64,000 nucleotides of DNA from JBHFEI01 sp041928815. GTDB taxonomy: Bacteria; Pseudomonadota; Alphaproteobacteria; Rhizobiales; Rhizobiaceae. The position numbers and the translations under genes were made by a program. The notes under the pieces are model-generated. The model was not told where the DNA came from. It did not search any database and saw only the letters and a list, made by a program, of their open reading frames with translations. Location: positions 124,001-188,000 of the forward strand of contig NZ_JBHFEI010000009.1 in assembly GCF_041928815.1 (NCBI RefSeq). Direction: 5' to 3'. Numbering within the stretch: the first letter of the stretch is position 1; each line of letters opens with the position of its first letter. Positions 1-9,900 of this stretch are shown here, piece by piece.

Positions 1-1
1 G

Positions 2-493
2 ATCCCGCCGGCGGTTCCGGCGAGCATCCTCGGCATGGCGATGCTCGCCTTCCTGTCGCGGCTCGGCCTCTTCGGCAGCGTCGGCGCCATCGTCGCCTGC
101 CATGTCGCGATCGCCACCTCGTTTGCGATGGCGATCATACGCTTGCGGCTGCGCGACTTCCCGCGCGACCTGGAGCCGGCCGCCTGGAACCTGGGCGCGC
201 CGCCCTTCGTCACGCTGATGCGCGTCGTCGTGCCCTTCTGCAAGCCGGCGCTCGTCGCCTCCTTCTTCCTGACCGCCGCCGTCTCCTTCGACGAGTTCCT
301 CATCGCCTGGTTCGTCGGCGGCACGGTGGAAACGCTGCCGGTGCGCATCCTCAACCTGTTGCAGGGCCAGGTGAACCCGAAGATCAACGCGATCGGCACG
401 GTCGTCCTCGCCATCAGCATCACCCTGGTGCTTCTCGCCCAACGCTTCGTCGGCGTCAGCGCCGCCGCCCGCCCGAAAAAGACGGAAGGATGA
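2..493 (+). CDS. ABC transporter permease (PotC-like), 5' partial
   Basis: C-terminal part of an inner-membrane permease of the spermidine/putrescine (PotABCD) class. The reading frame is open to the window edge and begins mid-protein, so the start lies outside. Visible: hydrophobic segments around residues 12-50, then the EAA-type loop (LEPAAWNLGAPPFVTLMRVVVPFCKPAL) that contacts the ATPase, then two further membrane segments. The stop is four bases before the GTG of the ATPase gene, so the two are co-transcribed. The substrate cannot be read from this piece; the neighbouring deaminase suggests a nitrogenous compound such as a nucleobase or amine (inference). Confidence 0.85.
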   Translation: MPPAVPASILGMAMLAFLSRLGLFGSVGAIVACHVAIATSFAMAIIRLRLRDFPRDLEPAAWNLGAPPFVTLMRVVVPFCKPALVASFFLTAAVSFDEFLIAWFVGGTVETLPVRILNLLQGQVNPKINAIGTVVLAISITLVLLAQRFVGVSAAARPKKTEG

Positions 494-497
494 CGCC

Positions 498-1580
498 GTG
501 ACCGATGCCTTCGTATCCCTGAAAAAGCTCGACAAGCAGTATCCCGGCCACCATGCCGTGCGCGGCATCGACCTCGACATCCGGACGGGCGAGTTCGTCG
601 CGCTGATGGGCCCGTCCGGCTGCGGCAAGTCGACGACGCTGCGGCTGATCGCCGGCCTCGACACGCCGACCTCCGGCGAAGTGCGGATCGGCGGCCGGCG
701 GATGAACGACGTGCCGGCCTTCCAGCGCGACACGCCGATGGTCTGGCAGAGCCTCGCGCTCTTTCCCTTCCTCTCCGTCGTCGAGAACGTCGAATTCCCG
801 CTCCGGATGAAGAGGATCGGCCCGGTCGAGCGGCGCCGGCGCGCGATGGAATGGCTCGACCGCATGGGGCTTTCCGCCATGGCCGGGCGCGACATCGCCC
901 AGCTTTCCGGCGGCCAGCGCCAGCGCGTCGCGATCGCCCGCGCGCTCGTCACCCAGCCGCCGGTGCTGCTCCTCGACGAGCCGCTCTCCGCCCTCGACGC
1001 CCATCTGCGGGTGCGCATGCAGACCGAGCTGTCGCGCCTGCACAAGGAACTCGGCATCACCTTCATCTACGTCACCCACGCCCAGTCGGAGGCCTTCGCG
1101 CTCGCCGACCGCATCGTGCTGATGAGCGACGGGGCGATCCAGCAGTCCGGCCGGCCGCAGGACGTCTATCGCGAGCCGGCCAATGCCTTCGTCGCCGAGT
1201 TCATGGGGATGAACAACATCCTCTCCGGCACGCTTTGCGGCCGCGACGGCGCCTTCGCGCGGATCGACACCGGTGCCGGGCGGTTCCGCATTCCGGCGGG
1301 CGCGCTCCCCTCCTCGGGGCCGGCGCGCTTCGTCGTCGCCGCCGACCGCATCGCGCTCTCCGCCGCGCCGGCGCCGGAGGCCGACAACCGGCTCGCCGGC
1401 ACCGTCATCGGCATCGAGTTCGTCGGCTCGGTCCAGACGGTGTTCGTCGAGGCCGGCGGCGCGGAGTTCCGCGTGCAGAAGCAGCAGCACGAGATCGACG
1501 CGCTCGATCTCGCGCCCGGCCGCGCCGTCCATCTCTCCTGGCAGCCCGCCCATGCCTGGGTGCTGCCGCAGAACACATGA
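498..1580 (+). CDS. ABC transporter ATP-binding protein (PotA-like)
   Basis: 360-aa ATPase of a spermidine/putrescine-type importer. Walker A GPSGCGKST is near residue 40, the signature LSGGQRQRVAIARAL near 135 and Walker B VLLLDEPLSALD near 155. A C-terminal TOBE-like region follows (about 235-355), as in PotA/MalK ATPases. The start is a GTG four bases after the permease stop; no other start fits the family length as well. It energises import through the preceding permease. The periplasmic binding protein and second permease are presumably upstream, outside the window. Confidence 0.93.
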   Translation: MTDAFVSLKKLDKQYPGHHAVRGIDLDIRTGEFVALMGPSGCGKSTTLRLIAGLDTPTSGEVRIGGRRMNDVPAFQRDTPMVWQSLALFPFLSVVENVEFPLRMKRIGPVERRRRAMEWLDRMGLSAMAGRDIAQLSGGQRQRVAIARALVTQPPVLLLDEPLSALDAHLRVRMQTELSRLHKELGITFIYVTHAQSEAFALADRIVLMSDGAIQQSGRPQDVYREPANAFVAEFMGMNNILSGTLCGRDGAFARIDTGAGRFRIPAGALPSSGPARFVVAADRIALSAAPAPEADNRLAGTVIGIEFVGSVQTVFVEAGGAEFRVQKQQHEIDALDLAPGRAVHLSWQPAHAWVLPQNT

Positions 1581-1598
1581 ACAGAAGGAGGCCCATCC

Positions 1599-2096
1599 AT
1601 GACCTATAACGAGGATTTCATGAAACGCGCGGTCGAGATCTCGCGCCGCGCGCTCAGCGAACCCGGCACCGAGCCCTTCGGCGCCGTCGTCGTGCGCGAC
1701 GGGCGGATCGTCGGCGAGGGGCTGAACCATTCGGCCGCCCGTTTCGATCCGACGTCCCATGGCGAGGTCGAGGCGATCCGCGATGCCTGCCGCAGGCTCG
1801 AAACCGTCGACCTTACGGGCGCCGACATGTACACATCCTGCGAACCCTGCGCCATGTGCGTGGCGACGATGGGCGTTGCGGGCCTGTCGCGGCTCTACTA
1901 CGCCTCGTCGATGGAAGAGGCGGGACGCGCGTTTCAGACCCTGACGACGGCGGAGCGCCATCCGATCGACGTCGACAGGCTGCGCGCGGCCGCCGGCGCC
2001 CTCGTCGGCGATCGCGACATGCCCTCGGAGCAGCATCTCGCCGGGGCGGCGACGGAGATCCTCGACGCCTGGGTCCGCATGAAGAAAGGCCAGTGA
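1599..2096 (+). CDS. Nucleoside/guanine-type deaminase (CDA superfamily)
   Basis: 165-aa zinc-dependent deaminase. Seen: the HGEVEAI motif (His ligand plus catalytic Glu) near residue 52 and TSCEPCAMC near residue 85, which supplies the two cysteine zinc ligands. This PCxxC/HxE arrangement is that of the guanine deaminase/TadA-like branch. Length is normal. An AGAAGGAGG-like ribosome site precedes the ATG. It sits between importer genes and a GntR regulator, so it probably deaminates the imported compound or a product of it (inference). TadA itself is unlikely because of the catabolic setting. Confidence 0.88.
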   Translation: MTYNEDFMKRAVEISRRALSEPGTEPFGAVVVRDGRIVGEGLNHSAARFDPTSHGEVEAIRDACRRLETVDLTGADMYTSCEPCAMCVATMGVAGLSRLYYASSMEEAGRAFQTLTTAERHPIDVDRLRAAAGALVGDRDMPSEQHLAGAATEILDAWVRMKKGQ

Positions 2097-2098
2097 CG

Positions 2099-2890
2099 AT
2101 GAAGAATGCGCAGAGCGGGGCGACGTCGCGCTCCGTCAACGACCCGACCGCCAAGGGCAAGGGCCCGCCCGCCGACGACGACATCACCGCCAGGCCCGCG
2201 CCGTCGTCGCGCACGGAAGCCGTGCAGGAGGCGCTGCGCCAGGCGATCATCGAGCAGAAGCTCAGGCCCGGCGCCCGTCTTCCCGAGGATGCGCTGGGCG
2301 AAACCTTCGGCACCAGCCGCACCATTGCACGGGAGGCGCTGGGCCGCCTCGCCGTGGAAGGACTGGTCGACTTGAAACCGAACAAGGGCGCCTTCGTCGC
2401 CAATCCGACGCTGGAGGAAGGGCGCGACATCTTCCTCGTCCGCCGCGGCCTCGAACAGACCGTCACCTCCCTGCTCGCCGGCCGGCTGAAGCCGGAGCAG
2501 GTCGCGCAGTTGAAGGCCTTCAACGAGAAGGAGCGCTCGGTCTCCGGTATCGACGAGCGGGAATCGATCCGGCTCGCCGGCGAGTTCCACCTCGTGCTCG
2601 CCCGCATGACAGGCAACCAGCTGCTGATCCGCTACGTCACCGAGGTCGTCTCGCGCTGCTCGCTGATCCTCGCCATGTACGGCCGGCCGCATTCGGCCGA
2701 CTGCGGCGTCGACGAGCATGCCGAAATCATCGCCGCGCTCGAACGCGGCGACGCGGCCCGCGCCTCGCACCTGATGGATCATCACCTCGAATCCGTCGCC
2801 GGGCGGGCGATGCTCGAGGCGCGCACCGAGCACGACATCCGCGAGCTGCTCGCCCCTTACGCCGCCCGCGTCAAAGGAATGAGCGAATGA
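2099..2890 (+). CDS. GntR family regulator, FCD (FadR-like) subfamily
   Basis: 263-aa transcription factor. An N-terminal winged helix (about residues 40-110, with RTEAVQEALRQAIIEQKLRPGARLPE and the recognition-helix segment TSRTIAREAL) is followed by an all-helical FCD ligand domain (about 120-255) carrying His/Asp residues typical of metal-dependent effector binding. The ATG at 2099 is two bases after the deaminase stop. The frame is open much further upstream, but those residues are antisense-like filler. The stop overlaps the next ATG (ATGA). Probably a local repressor of this catabolic operon. Confidence 0.9.
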   Translation: MKNAQSGATSRSVNDPTAKGKGPPADDDITARPAPSSRTEAVQEALRQAIIEQKLRPGARLPEDALGETFGTSRTIAREALGRLAVEGLVDLKPNKGAFVANPTLEEGRDIFLVRRGLEQTVTSLLAGRLKPEQVAQLKAFNEKERSVSGIDERESIRLAGEFHLVLARMTGNQLLIRYVTEVVSRCSLILAMYGRPHSADCGVDEHAEIIAALERGDAARASHLMDHHLESVAGRAMLEARTEHDIRELLAPYAARVKGMSE

Positions 2891-3528
2891 CCGCCTCTCT
2901 CCCCCGGCCCGCCGCCGGCGACCGCACCGCCTTCGACTTTTCCGCGCTGGGTGCGCGCGAGCGCTACAAGCTGATGATCGGAACGATCATCCCGAGGCCG
3001 ATCGCGCTGGTGACGACCGTCGACGAGGAGGGCCGCGTCAATGCCGCGCCCTTCAGCTTCTTCAACTGCCTTTCCGCCGATCCGCCGATCCTGGCGCTCG
3101 GCGTCGAGAACAATCCGGACATGTCGTTCAAGCACACCGGCCACAACATCCGCATGACGGAGGTGTTCACCGTCAACATCGTCTCCTTCGCGATCGCCGA
3201 GGCGATGCATGTCTGCGCGGCGAAATTTCCGCGCGGCGTCGACGAGCTGAAGGAGGCCGGCCTGACGGCGGTGCCGGGGACCAGGATCGCCGCGCCCTAT
3301 ATCAGGGAGGCACCCGCCGCCTTCGAATGCCGGCGGCATGTCACGCTCGAGCTCGGCCGCTCGCGCCAGATCATCCTGGGCGAGATCCTCTTCGCCCATT
3401 ATACCGAGGGCATCGTCGACGAGGCGCTGCATGTCGATCCGTCCGGCATCGACGCGATCGCCCGGCTCGGCGGCGACACCTGCGCGACGATCCGCGACCG
3501 CTTCGACATGGCGACGCCGAGGCTCTGA
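2887..3528 (+). CDS. Flavin reductase-like FMN-binding split-barrel protein
   Basis: 213-aa protein of the flavin reductase/NTA-monooxygenase component B-like family. The typical opening is visible: LMIGTIIPRPIALVTTVDEEGRVNAAPFS (about residues 31-60), then SADPPILALGVE and the TGHNIRMTEVFTVN block. These proteins bind FMN as dimers; many supply reduced flavin to a partner monooxygenase. No monooxygenase is nearby, so either the partner is elsewhere or this is a stand-alone oxidoreductase. The four-base overlap with the regulator stop indicates translational coupling. Confidence 0.85.
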   Translation: MTASLPRPAAGDRTAFDFSALGARERYKLMIGTIIPRPIALVTTVDEEGRVNAAPFSFFNCLSADPPILALGVENNPDMSFKHTGHNIRMTEVFTVNIVSFAIAEAMHVCAAKFPRGVDELKEAGLTAVPGTRIAAPYIREAPAAFECRRHVTLELGRSRQIILGEILFAHYTEGIVDEALHVDPSGIDAIARLGGDTCATIRDRFDMATPRL

Positions 3529-3602
3529 CGGCCGGCCGGCGCGAGGCGGCTCCGCCCCGATGCGCAACCCCCGGGCAATCCCCGCATGCTAGGGCATGTC
3601 CG

Positions 3603-3624
3603 GCCGGGGCGCCACCGCCCCGGC
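3603..3624 (+). terminator. Hairpin after the transporter/deaminase operon
   Basis: Perfect 9-bp stem GCCGGGGCG/CGCCCCGGC with a 4-nt loop, 75 bases after the flavin-reductase stop. There is no U-run, so it may act as a processing or Rho-assisted end rather than a classic terminator. Confidence 0.4.
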
Positions 3625-3710
3625 GCAGGACCCTGCGGCCAGACCCGCGCCCTCCGGTGATGCCGTCGTCGCCGGGACGGCGCCCGGCCGTTCACCCTTG
3701 GAGCGGTTCG

Positions 3711-4550
3711 TTGCCGTTGGAGCCCGTGACGCCCTCGCCCTGTCTGCACGCGCTGGAAGCGGAGGCGATCCATGCGCTGCGCGAGGTCGCGGCCCGTTTC
3801 GAGCGCCCGGTGCTGCTGTTTTCGGCCGGCAAGAGCGGCTCGGTTCTCCTGCATCTGGCGCGAAAGGCGTTTCGTCCGGCGCCGCTGCCCTTCCCCCTCC
3901 TCCATCTCGACACGGGCTGCGGCCTCAGGGAGATGCTCCGCTTCCGCGAGACGGTCGCGGCCGGCCCCGACGTGCGGATGACGGTCCACCCGCTGCCGGA
4001 CGGCCTGGGCGGATCGGCTGCGGCGCGCGCGACGGTGCCGGGCGGTTTCGACGCGGCGATCGGCGGAGACACGGTCGAAGGTCACGCAGCAGCGCCGCAG
4101 GCGGAGGGACCGGACGGCGGGCGCGATCCCGCACGCCGTTTCGAACGCCCTCCGCCGCTTGGCGCCGGGCCCTTTGGCCGGGGCTGGGCCGACCCGCCGG
4201 CGCCCCGCGCCGGCGAGGCCGTGCCGGTGCGTCCGCTCGGCCGCTGGGCCACGCTCGACCTCTGGGAGTATATCGCGCGCGAGGGGGTTGCGGTCATGCC
4301 GCTCTACCTCGCCCGGCCGCGCCTCGTCGTCGAGCGCGCCGGCCTGCTGCTGCTCGTCGACGACACGCACTTTGCCGTGCGGCCAGGCGAGGCGGTGCGG
4401 CTGCGCTCCGTGCGGATCGCCTCCCTCGGCGCGGCGGGACGAACCGGCGCGATCCCGTCGACGGCCGGCGACGCCGCGAGCCTCCTGCGCGAGATCCGCG
4501 AGGCGCGCCATTTTCCGCAACGTCAGGACAGAGGAGGGCCCGTCCCATGA
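3711..4550 (+). CDS. Degenerate CysD-like (sulfate adenylyltransferase small subunit-like) protein
   Basis: 279-aa protein recognisable as CysD/NodP by ALEAEAIHALREVAARFERPVLLFS, LLHLARKAF, LPFPLLHLDTGCGLREMLRFRE and the later PLYLARPRLVVERAGLLLLVDD. The key chemistry is altered. The PP-loop SxGKDSS reads SAGKSGS, and the FGGARRDEEKSRA block that binds adenylyl-sulfate reads IGGDTVEGHAAAP. The reading frame is uninterrupted. The start is uncertain: TTG at 3711 has a TTGGAG ribosome site 7 bases upstream, while an in-frame ATG at 3660 has none. The stop overlaps the next ATG. Probably catalytically dead as an ATP sulfurylase; it may be structural or decaying. Confidence 0.75.
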   Translation: MPLEPVTPSPCLHALEAEAIHALREVAARFERPVLLFSAGKSGSVLLHLARKAFRPAPLPFPLLHLDTGCGLREMLRFRETVAAGPDVRMTVHPLPDGLGGSAAARATVPGGFDAAIGGDTVEGHAAAPQAEGPDGGRDPARRFERPPPLGAGPFGRGWADPPAPRAGEAVPVRPLGRWATLDLWEYIAREGVAVMPLYLARPRLVVERAGLLLLVDDTHFAVRPGEAVRLRSVRIASLGAAGRTGAIPSTAGDAASLLREIREARHFPQRQDRGGPVP

Positions 4551-6274
4551 GAGTCGAACTGTTTTCCTTCCGGCCGGACACGTTCGCAGCGGCGGAACGG
4601 GACGGGCGGGACCTCGTCCGGATCCTCGCCTGCGGCGGCGATCCGCCGATCCTTCCCGCCGGTGCGCCCGGCGCGGCCGGTCCGCTCGGCGCGGCGGTCG
4701 TCGTCACCGGCGCGCGGCGCATCGCCCTCGTCGCCGGTCTCCCCGGGGGATCCGTCTCCACGGCGGACTTCGCCGTGGCGGCGGCCGACGCCGACGCGCT
4801 TCTCCTCAGCCTCGATGCCGCGCGCGGGCTCGGGCCCGAGGGGCGCCGACGGGCGGGCCTTGCCGCCCTCCTCGGCGTGCGCCACCTGCTTCTCGCGGTG
4901 ACGGGCATCGGCGGCACCAGCGCCGACCATCTCCGCCGCGCGCGCGACGAGGCCGGCAGGCTTGCCGGGACGCTCGGCTTTTGCAGCGTCACCGCTCTTC
5001 CCGCCTCTGACGGCGGACCGGCCTGGCAGGACGGGCAGGACGTCCGCGACTGGCTCGACGGCCTGCCGCCGGCCGTCGACGCCGGCGGTGCGCCCTTCCG
5101 CCTCCCGGTCCAGCTCGTGCTTGCGCCGCGCCCGGACATGCAGGCCTTCGCCGGCACGGTGGCGGCGGGCGCGGTCGCAGTCGGCGACGCGGTGGTCGTG
5201 GCGCAGTCGGGACAGATCGCGCGGGTGGCGGAGATCCTCGTCGCCGGCGTGCCCCGGCGCTCGGCAAGCGCCGGCGACGCCGTCGTGCTGCGCCTTTCGG
5301 AGACCGTCGCAGTTGTGCGCGGCAGCATGCTCGCGGCGGTCGCGGCGCGACCCGAGGTCGCCGGCGAGCTGGAGGCGATGCTGGTCTGGACCGACGCCGA
5401 CCCGCTCTCGCCCGGACGCAGCTTCCGCCTCGAGACGGAGGTCGACGCCACGCTCGCGGTCGTCACGGCGATCCGCGCAAGGCGCGATCCCTCGACCGGG
5501 GAAAGCCTGCCGGCGACGGCGCTGTCGCAGGGCGAGATCGGCGCGGCGGAACTGCGCCTGCAGGCGCCGATCGCCTTCGACCCCCATGCCGTGATCCGGG
5601 CGACCGGCCGGTTTCGCCTCGTCGAGCCCGCCAGCGGCCGCACCGTCGGCCTCGGCATGATCGAGCGGGCGCTGCGCCTGTCGACCAACATCCACCAGCA
5701 GCATTTCGAGATCGGCAAGGCCGAGCGCGCGGCGCTGAAGCGCCAGAAGCCCTGCGTCGTCTGGCTCACGGGCCTTTCCGGCTCCGGCAAGTCGACGACC
5801 GCGAATGCGCTCGACAAGCTGCTGCTGGCCGCCGGCCACCATGCCGTGCTCATCGACGGCGACAATGTCCGCCACGGGCTCAACCGCGACCTCGGCTTCA
5901 CGGCCGCGGACCGGGCGGAAAACATCCGCCGCGTCGGCGAGGTGGCGCGGCTGATGGTCGATGCCGGGCTGATCGCGATCGTCTCGACCATCTCGCCCGG
6001 CCAGGCGGAGCGCGATGCCGCGCGCGCCCTGGTGGCGCCGGACGAATTCGTCGAGGTCTTCGTCGACACGCCGCTCGCGGTCTGCATCGAGCGCGACCAC
6101 AAAGGCCTCTACCGCCGCGCGATCGCCGGGGAACTGAAGAACTTCACCGGCATCAGCGCCGCCTACGACCGACCCCCGGCGCCGGAGCTGCGCATCGAGG
6201 CGGTGGGCCGCACGCCCGAGGCCGCCGCACTCGCCATCCTGTCCTATCTGAGGGACACCGGCCGGCTGCCGTGA
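4547..6274 (+). CDS. CysNC/NodQ-like protein with degenerate GTPase domain and intact APS kinase
   Basis: 575-aa protein. Residues 1-170 align with the CysN GTPase but lack the P-loop (GSVDDGKST position reads GGDPPILPA). The DTPGHE switch reads AGLPGGS, NKxD reads TGIG, and about 60 residues covering switch I are missing. Residues about 175-400 correspond to the CysN beta-barrel domains (ending HQQHFEIGKAERAALK). Residues 400-575 form a well-preserved adenylylsulfate kinase with GLSGSGKSTT, GDNVRHGLNRDLGF and KGLYRRAIAGELKNFTG. It should make PAPS from APS; GTP-driven sulfurylase coupling looks lost. The ATG overlaps the cysD-like stop and has a GAGGAGG ribosome site. Typical NodQ proteins are about 640 aa. 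Confidence 0.85.
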   Translation: MRVELFSFRPDTFAAAERDGRDLVRILACGGDPPILPAGAPGAAGPLGAAVVVTGARRIALVAGLPGGSVSTADFAVAAADADALLLSLDAARGLGPEGRRRAGLAALLGVRHLLLAVTGIGGTSADHLRRARDEAGRLAGTLGFCSVTALPASDGGPAWQDGQDVRDWLDGLPPAVDAGGAPFRLPVQLVLAPRPDMQAFAGTVAAGAVAVGDAVVVAQSGQIARVAEILVAGVPRRSASAGDAVVLRLSETVAVVRGSMLAAVAARPEVAGELEAMLVWTDADPLSPGRSFRLETEVDATLAVVTAIRARRDPSTGESLPATALSQGEIGAAELRLQAPIAFDPHAVIRATGRFRLVEPASGRTVGLGMIERALRLSTNIHQQHFEIGKAERAALKRQKPCVVWLTGLSGSGKSTTANALDKLLLAAGHHAVLIDGDNVRHGLNRDLGFTAADRAENIRRVGEVARLMVDAGLIAIVSTISPGQAERDAARALVAPDEFVEVFVDTPLAVCIERDHKGLYRRAIAGELKNFTGISAAYDRPPAPELRIEAVGRTPEAAALAILSYLRDTGRLP

Positions 6275-6801
6275 CGGGCGCGCTGCGATGAGGGGCGCGG
6301 GCCGAAGCGACGATTGAGGATCCGCCGCGCGAGGCTCGCAGGCCTTCGCCGGAGCCCGTCTCCCTGTTTCGACGCGGTGTCCGGATCCAACGGGAAATGC
6401 TCCGGGCGACGCGGAAGACGCAACGCGGCCTGCGGCCCCGATGCCCGGGCGGCGTCCGGCAAGGCCGCGGCCGCCCGCAGCACGGCAGCGGCGGCGCAAG
6501 CACGTCGGTGAACAGCGGCTCACCGACGTGCTCTTACCCTTCTGTTCTTGCCGCTTCTGCTGGACATGGGCTGGAGACCTCGGCGCCGTGCGCCCGACCT
6601 CATCGCCCTATCCGACCATCGTCCCGGGGTTCATCCGCATGCCGGCCTCACCCTGTCGGGTGAAGACGGCCGGCCGGAGAGGCTGCTAACATCCATGCCG
6701 GTCCTTCTGTCGGGGCGGCTTCGACAGGCGGGCGGTTCGGTGATCAGCGTGCTGTCGGTCGCTCTCTTCGGCATCCGGGGAATTGGTTAAAATTCTCTGT
6801 A
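6275..6801. other. Long intergenic region with repeat copies
   Basis: No credible gene. It holds a copy of the second repeat family (about 6359-6403), then a copy of the mosaic element in inverted orientation (about 6499-6575). Short open frames here look like GC-rich noise. Confidence 0.6.
6499..6532. repeat. 13-bp perfect inverted repeat at the edge of a mosaic element
   Basis: AGCACGTCGGTGA (6499-6511) pairs with TCACCGACGTGCT (6520-6532) across an 8-nt loop and is followed by a pyrimidine-rich stretch. The right arm overlaps the mosaic-element end. It may also serve as the distal transcription end for the cys-like pair. Confidence 0.6.
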
Positions 6802-6817
6802 TTAACCAGATGTTAAC
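6802..6817 (+). promoter_or_regulatory. CtrA-like box upstream of the giant RTX gene
   Basis: TTAACCAGATGTTAAC is an exact TTAA-N7-TTAAC match to the full CtrA consensus of alphaproteobacteria, about 100 bases before the ATG. It also forms TGGTTAA/TTAACCA (6784-6790, 6802-6808) with sequence just upstream. The surrounding DNA is locally AT-rich, as expected of a promoter. Confidence 0.55.
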
Positions 6818-6918
6818 GACCCTGTTCCCGCTCGTCTCCCGGATTGATATACAGTTCTTCGTTTATTTCTGAATTTTAAAGCAGTGCACCCACGCCTGCA
6901 CTGCCGGGGGGAACAGCG

Positions 6919-9900
6919 ATGGCCATCAATTTTCTCAGCACGCTCGAATGGGTCCTGCGCAACATCGCCGGCAACGTGACGATCGGCACGCGCAGCGGCG
7001 ACACGCTGACCGGAAGCCAGACGCGCAACGACATCATCATCGGCGGGCGCGGCGACGACAGTCTTCGCGGGCTCGGCGGCCATGACACGCTGACCGGCAA
7101 CCAGGGCGACGACGTGCTCGACGGCGGCGACGGCAACGATCTTCTCGATGGCGGTGCCGGCGACGATCATCTGGTCGGGGGCGCGGGCAACGACACGCTT
7201 CAAGGCGGCGCGGGCGACGATCTCCTCGATGCCGGCGCCGGCTCGGACACTGCGCTCGGATCGTCCGGCGACGATGTCTTCCTCCACCGCGTCGCCGAGA
7301 ATGCCGGCGCCGCCGACAGCTATGTCGGTGCCGGCGGCCAGGATACGCTGGCGCTGCAACTCACCCGCGCCGAATGGCTGACGGCGGCGGTGCAGGCCGA
7401 CATCGCCCGTTTTCTCGCGAGCGCCGTGCAGCAGCCCTCCTTCTGGCAGTGCCTGCTTCCGGCGAAATTCCAGTTTTCCGCCTTCAATCTGAAGGTGGAG
7501 ACGATCGAGAGCCTGAAGGTCTTCGTCGACGGCGTGGAACTCGACGCGCGCGACGCGGCCGTCGATGCGCGCAATGACGCGGTGTCCGTCGCCGAAGGCG
7601 GACAGGTCGCCGGCCAGGTGCTTGCCAATGACAGCGTGCCGGACCTGGTGAAGTCCGTCTCCCTTGTCTCCGGCGTCCCGGCCGGCAGCCTGACGCTCAA
7701 CGCGGACGGGAGCTTCACCTATTCGGCCGGAACGGCGTTCGAATGGCTGCGCGCCGGCCAGACGACGACCGTGAGCTTCACCTACAAGGTGGTGGACGCC
7801 GATGGCGACAGCGACACGGCGACGGTGACGGTCACCATCAACGGCAGCAACGACGCCGCGACGATCACCGGCATGGCGACCGGCGCGGTTCTCGAGGATG
7901 CGGCAACCGCCTTCGTCGCCGGGACCCTGTCGGTGCAGGACGTCGACCAGGGCGAGGCGGTCTTCCAGGCGGTGCCGTCGGGGGATCTGCAGAAGACCTA
8001 TGGCAGCTTCACCTTCAACCCGTCGACCGGCGGCTGGCGCTACACGCTGGACAACGGCCGCGCCGCCACCCAGGCGCTGGCCCATGGCGAGCAGGCGACG
8101 GAAACGCTGACCGTGCGCTCGCTCGACGGCACGGCGACGAGGACGATCACGGTGACCGTCACCGGCACCAACGACGCGCCGGTCGTCTCCGGCCCGGTCG
8201 CCGGCACGGCGGTCGAGGACGGCACGGCCTCGACGCTGTCGGCGCTTGCCGGCGCTTCCGATCGCGACGGCGACACGCTGTCGGTCGTCGACCTTCCGGC
8301 GAGCCTGCCGGCCGGCGTCACCTACGACGCGGCGACGCAAAGCTTCACCCTGGATCCCGCGCATGCGGTCTACCAGTCGCTCGGAGCGGGCGCGACGACC
8401 GTCGTCAGCGTCTCCTATGCTCTCTCCGACGGCCGGGCGAGCGTGCCGGCGACCGTCGCCTGGACGGTCACCGGGACGAACGACGCACCGGTCGCGTCCG
8501 TGATCGCGGCGCCTGATACCGACGAGGATGCGGCGCCGGTGACGATCGACCTTCTGTCGACGTCGAGCGACCGCGACAGCGGCGACGTGCTGGCCGTCGT
8601 GGACCTCTCCGTGGTGTCGTCCAACGATGCCCGCGTCGTTGCCGCGTCCGTCGATGCGGCCGGCCGGCTGGTGCTCGATCCGTCCCAGTTCGGCGATCTC
8701 GCCGCCGGCGAGAGCGAGACCGTCACCGTCTACTACACGATCGGCGACGGCAGGGGCGGCACGGTTGCCAACACCGCGACCCTCCTCGTCGAGGGCCGCA
8801 ACGACGCCGCCACGATCACCGGCAGCGCGGCCGGCGCGGTGACGGAGGACGCGCCATCCGATACCGTCGAGGGCGGGCTGCTGGTCGCCGACGCCGATCG
8901 CGGCGAGGCGGCGTTCCGGCCCGTCGACGTCATCGACCTGCAGCAGACCCATGGCCGCTTCACCTTCGACGAGGCCACCGGGGCCTGGAGCTATACGCTC
9001 GACAACACCCGCGCCGCCACCCAGGCCCTCGCGGAGGGCGAGGAGGCGACGGAGACGCTGACCGTAACCTCGCGCGACGGCACGGCGACGAGGACCATCA
9101 CCGTGACCGTCACCGGCACCAACGACGCGCCGGTCGTCTCCGGTGCCGTCGACGGCGCGACCGTGGAGGACGGCACGCCGCTCACGCTGTCCGCGCTGGC
9201 GAATGCCGACGACGTCGACGGCGGCGCGGTTCTGTCCGTCGTTGATGTTCCCTCGGTGCTGCCGGCGGGCGTCACCTATGATGCGGCGACCCAGAGCTTC
9301 ACGCTCGACCCCTCCCATCCCGCCTACCAGTCGCTGGCGGACGGCGAATCGACGATCGTGACGGTCGGCTACGGCGTCTCGGACGGCACCGCGACGACCC
9401 CGGCCTCGGCCCGCTGGACCGTCACCGGCACCAATGACGCGCCGGTGGTCTCCGGTGCCGTCGACGGCGCGACCGTGGAGGACGGCACGCCGCTCACGCT
9501 GTCCGCACTGGCGAATGCCGACGACGTCGACGGCGGCGCGGTTCTGTCCGTCGTTGATGTTCCCTCGGTGCTGCCGGCCGGCGTCACCTATGATGCGGCG
9601 ACCCGGAGCTTCACGCTCGACCCCTCCCATCCCGCCTACCAGTCGCTGGCAGACGGCGAATCGACGATCGTGACCGTCGCTTACGGCGTCTCGGACGGCA
9701 CCGCGACGACGCCGGCCTCGGCCCGCTGGACCGTCACCGGCACCAATGACGCCGCCGTGATCAGCGGCACGACCTCGGTCAGCCTCATCGAGACGAATGC
9801 CGTCCTGACAGCCGGCGGCGCGCTCGGCGCCGTCGATGTCGATGGTCCCGCGACCTTCGTCCCACAGACGGGCGTTGCCGGATCGAACGGCTACGGCACC

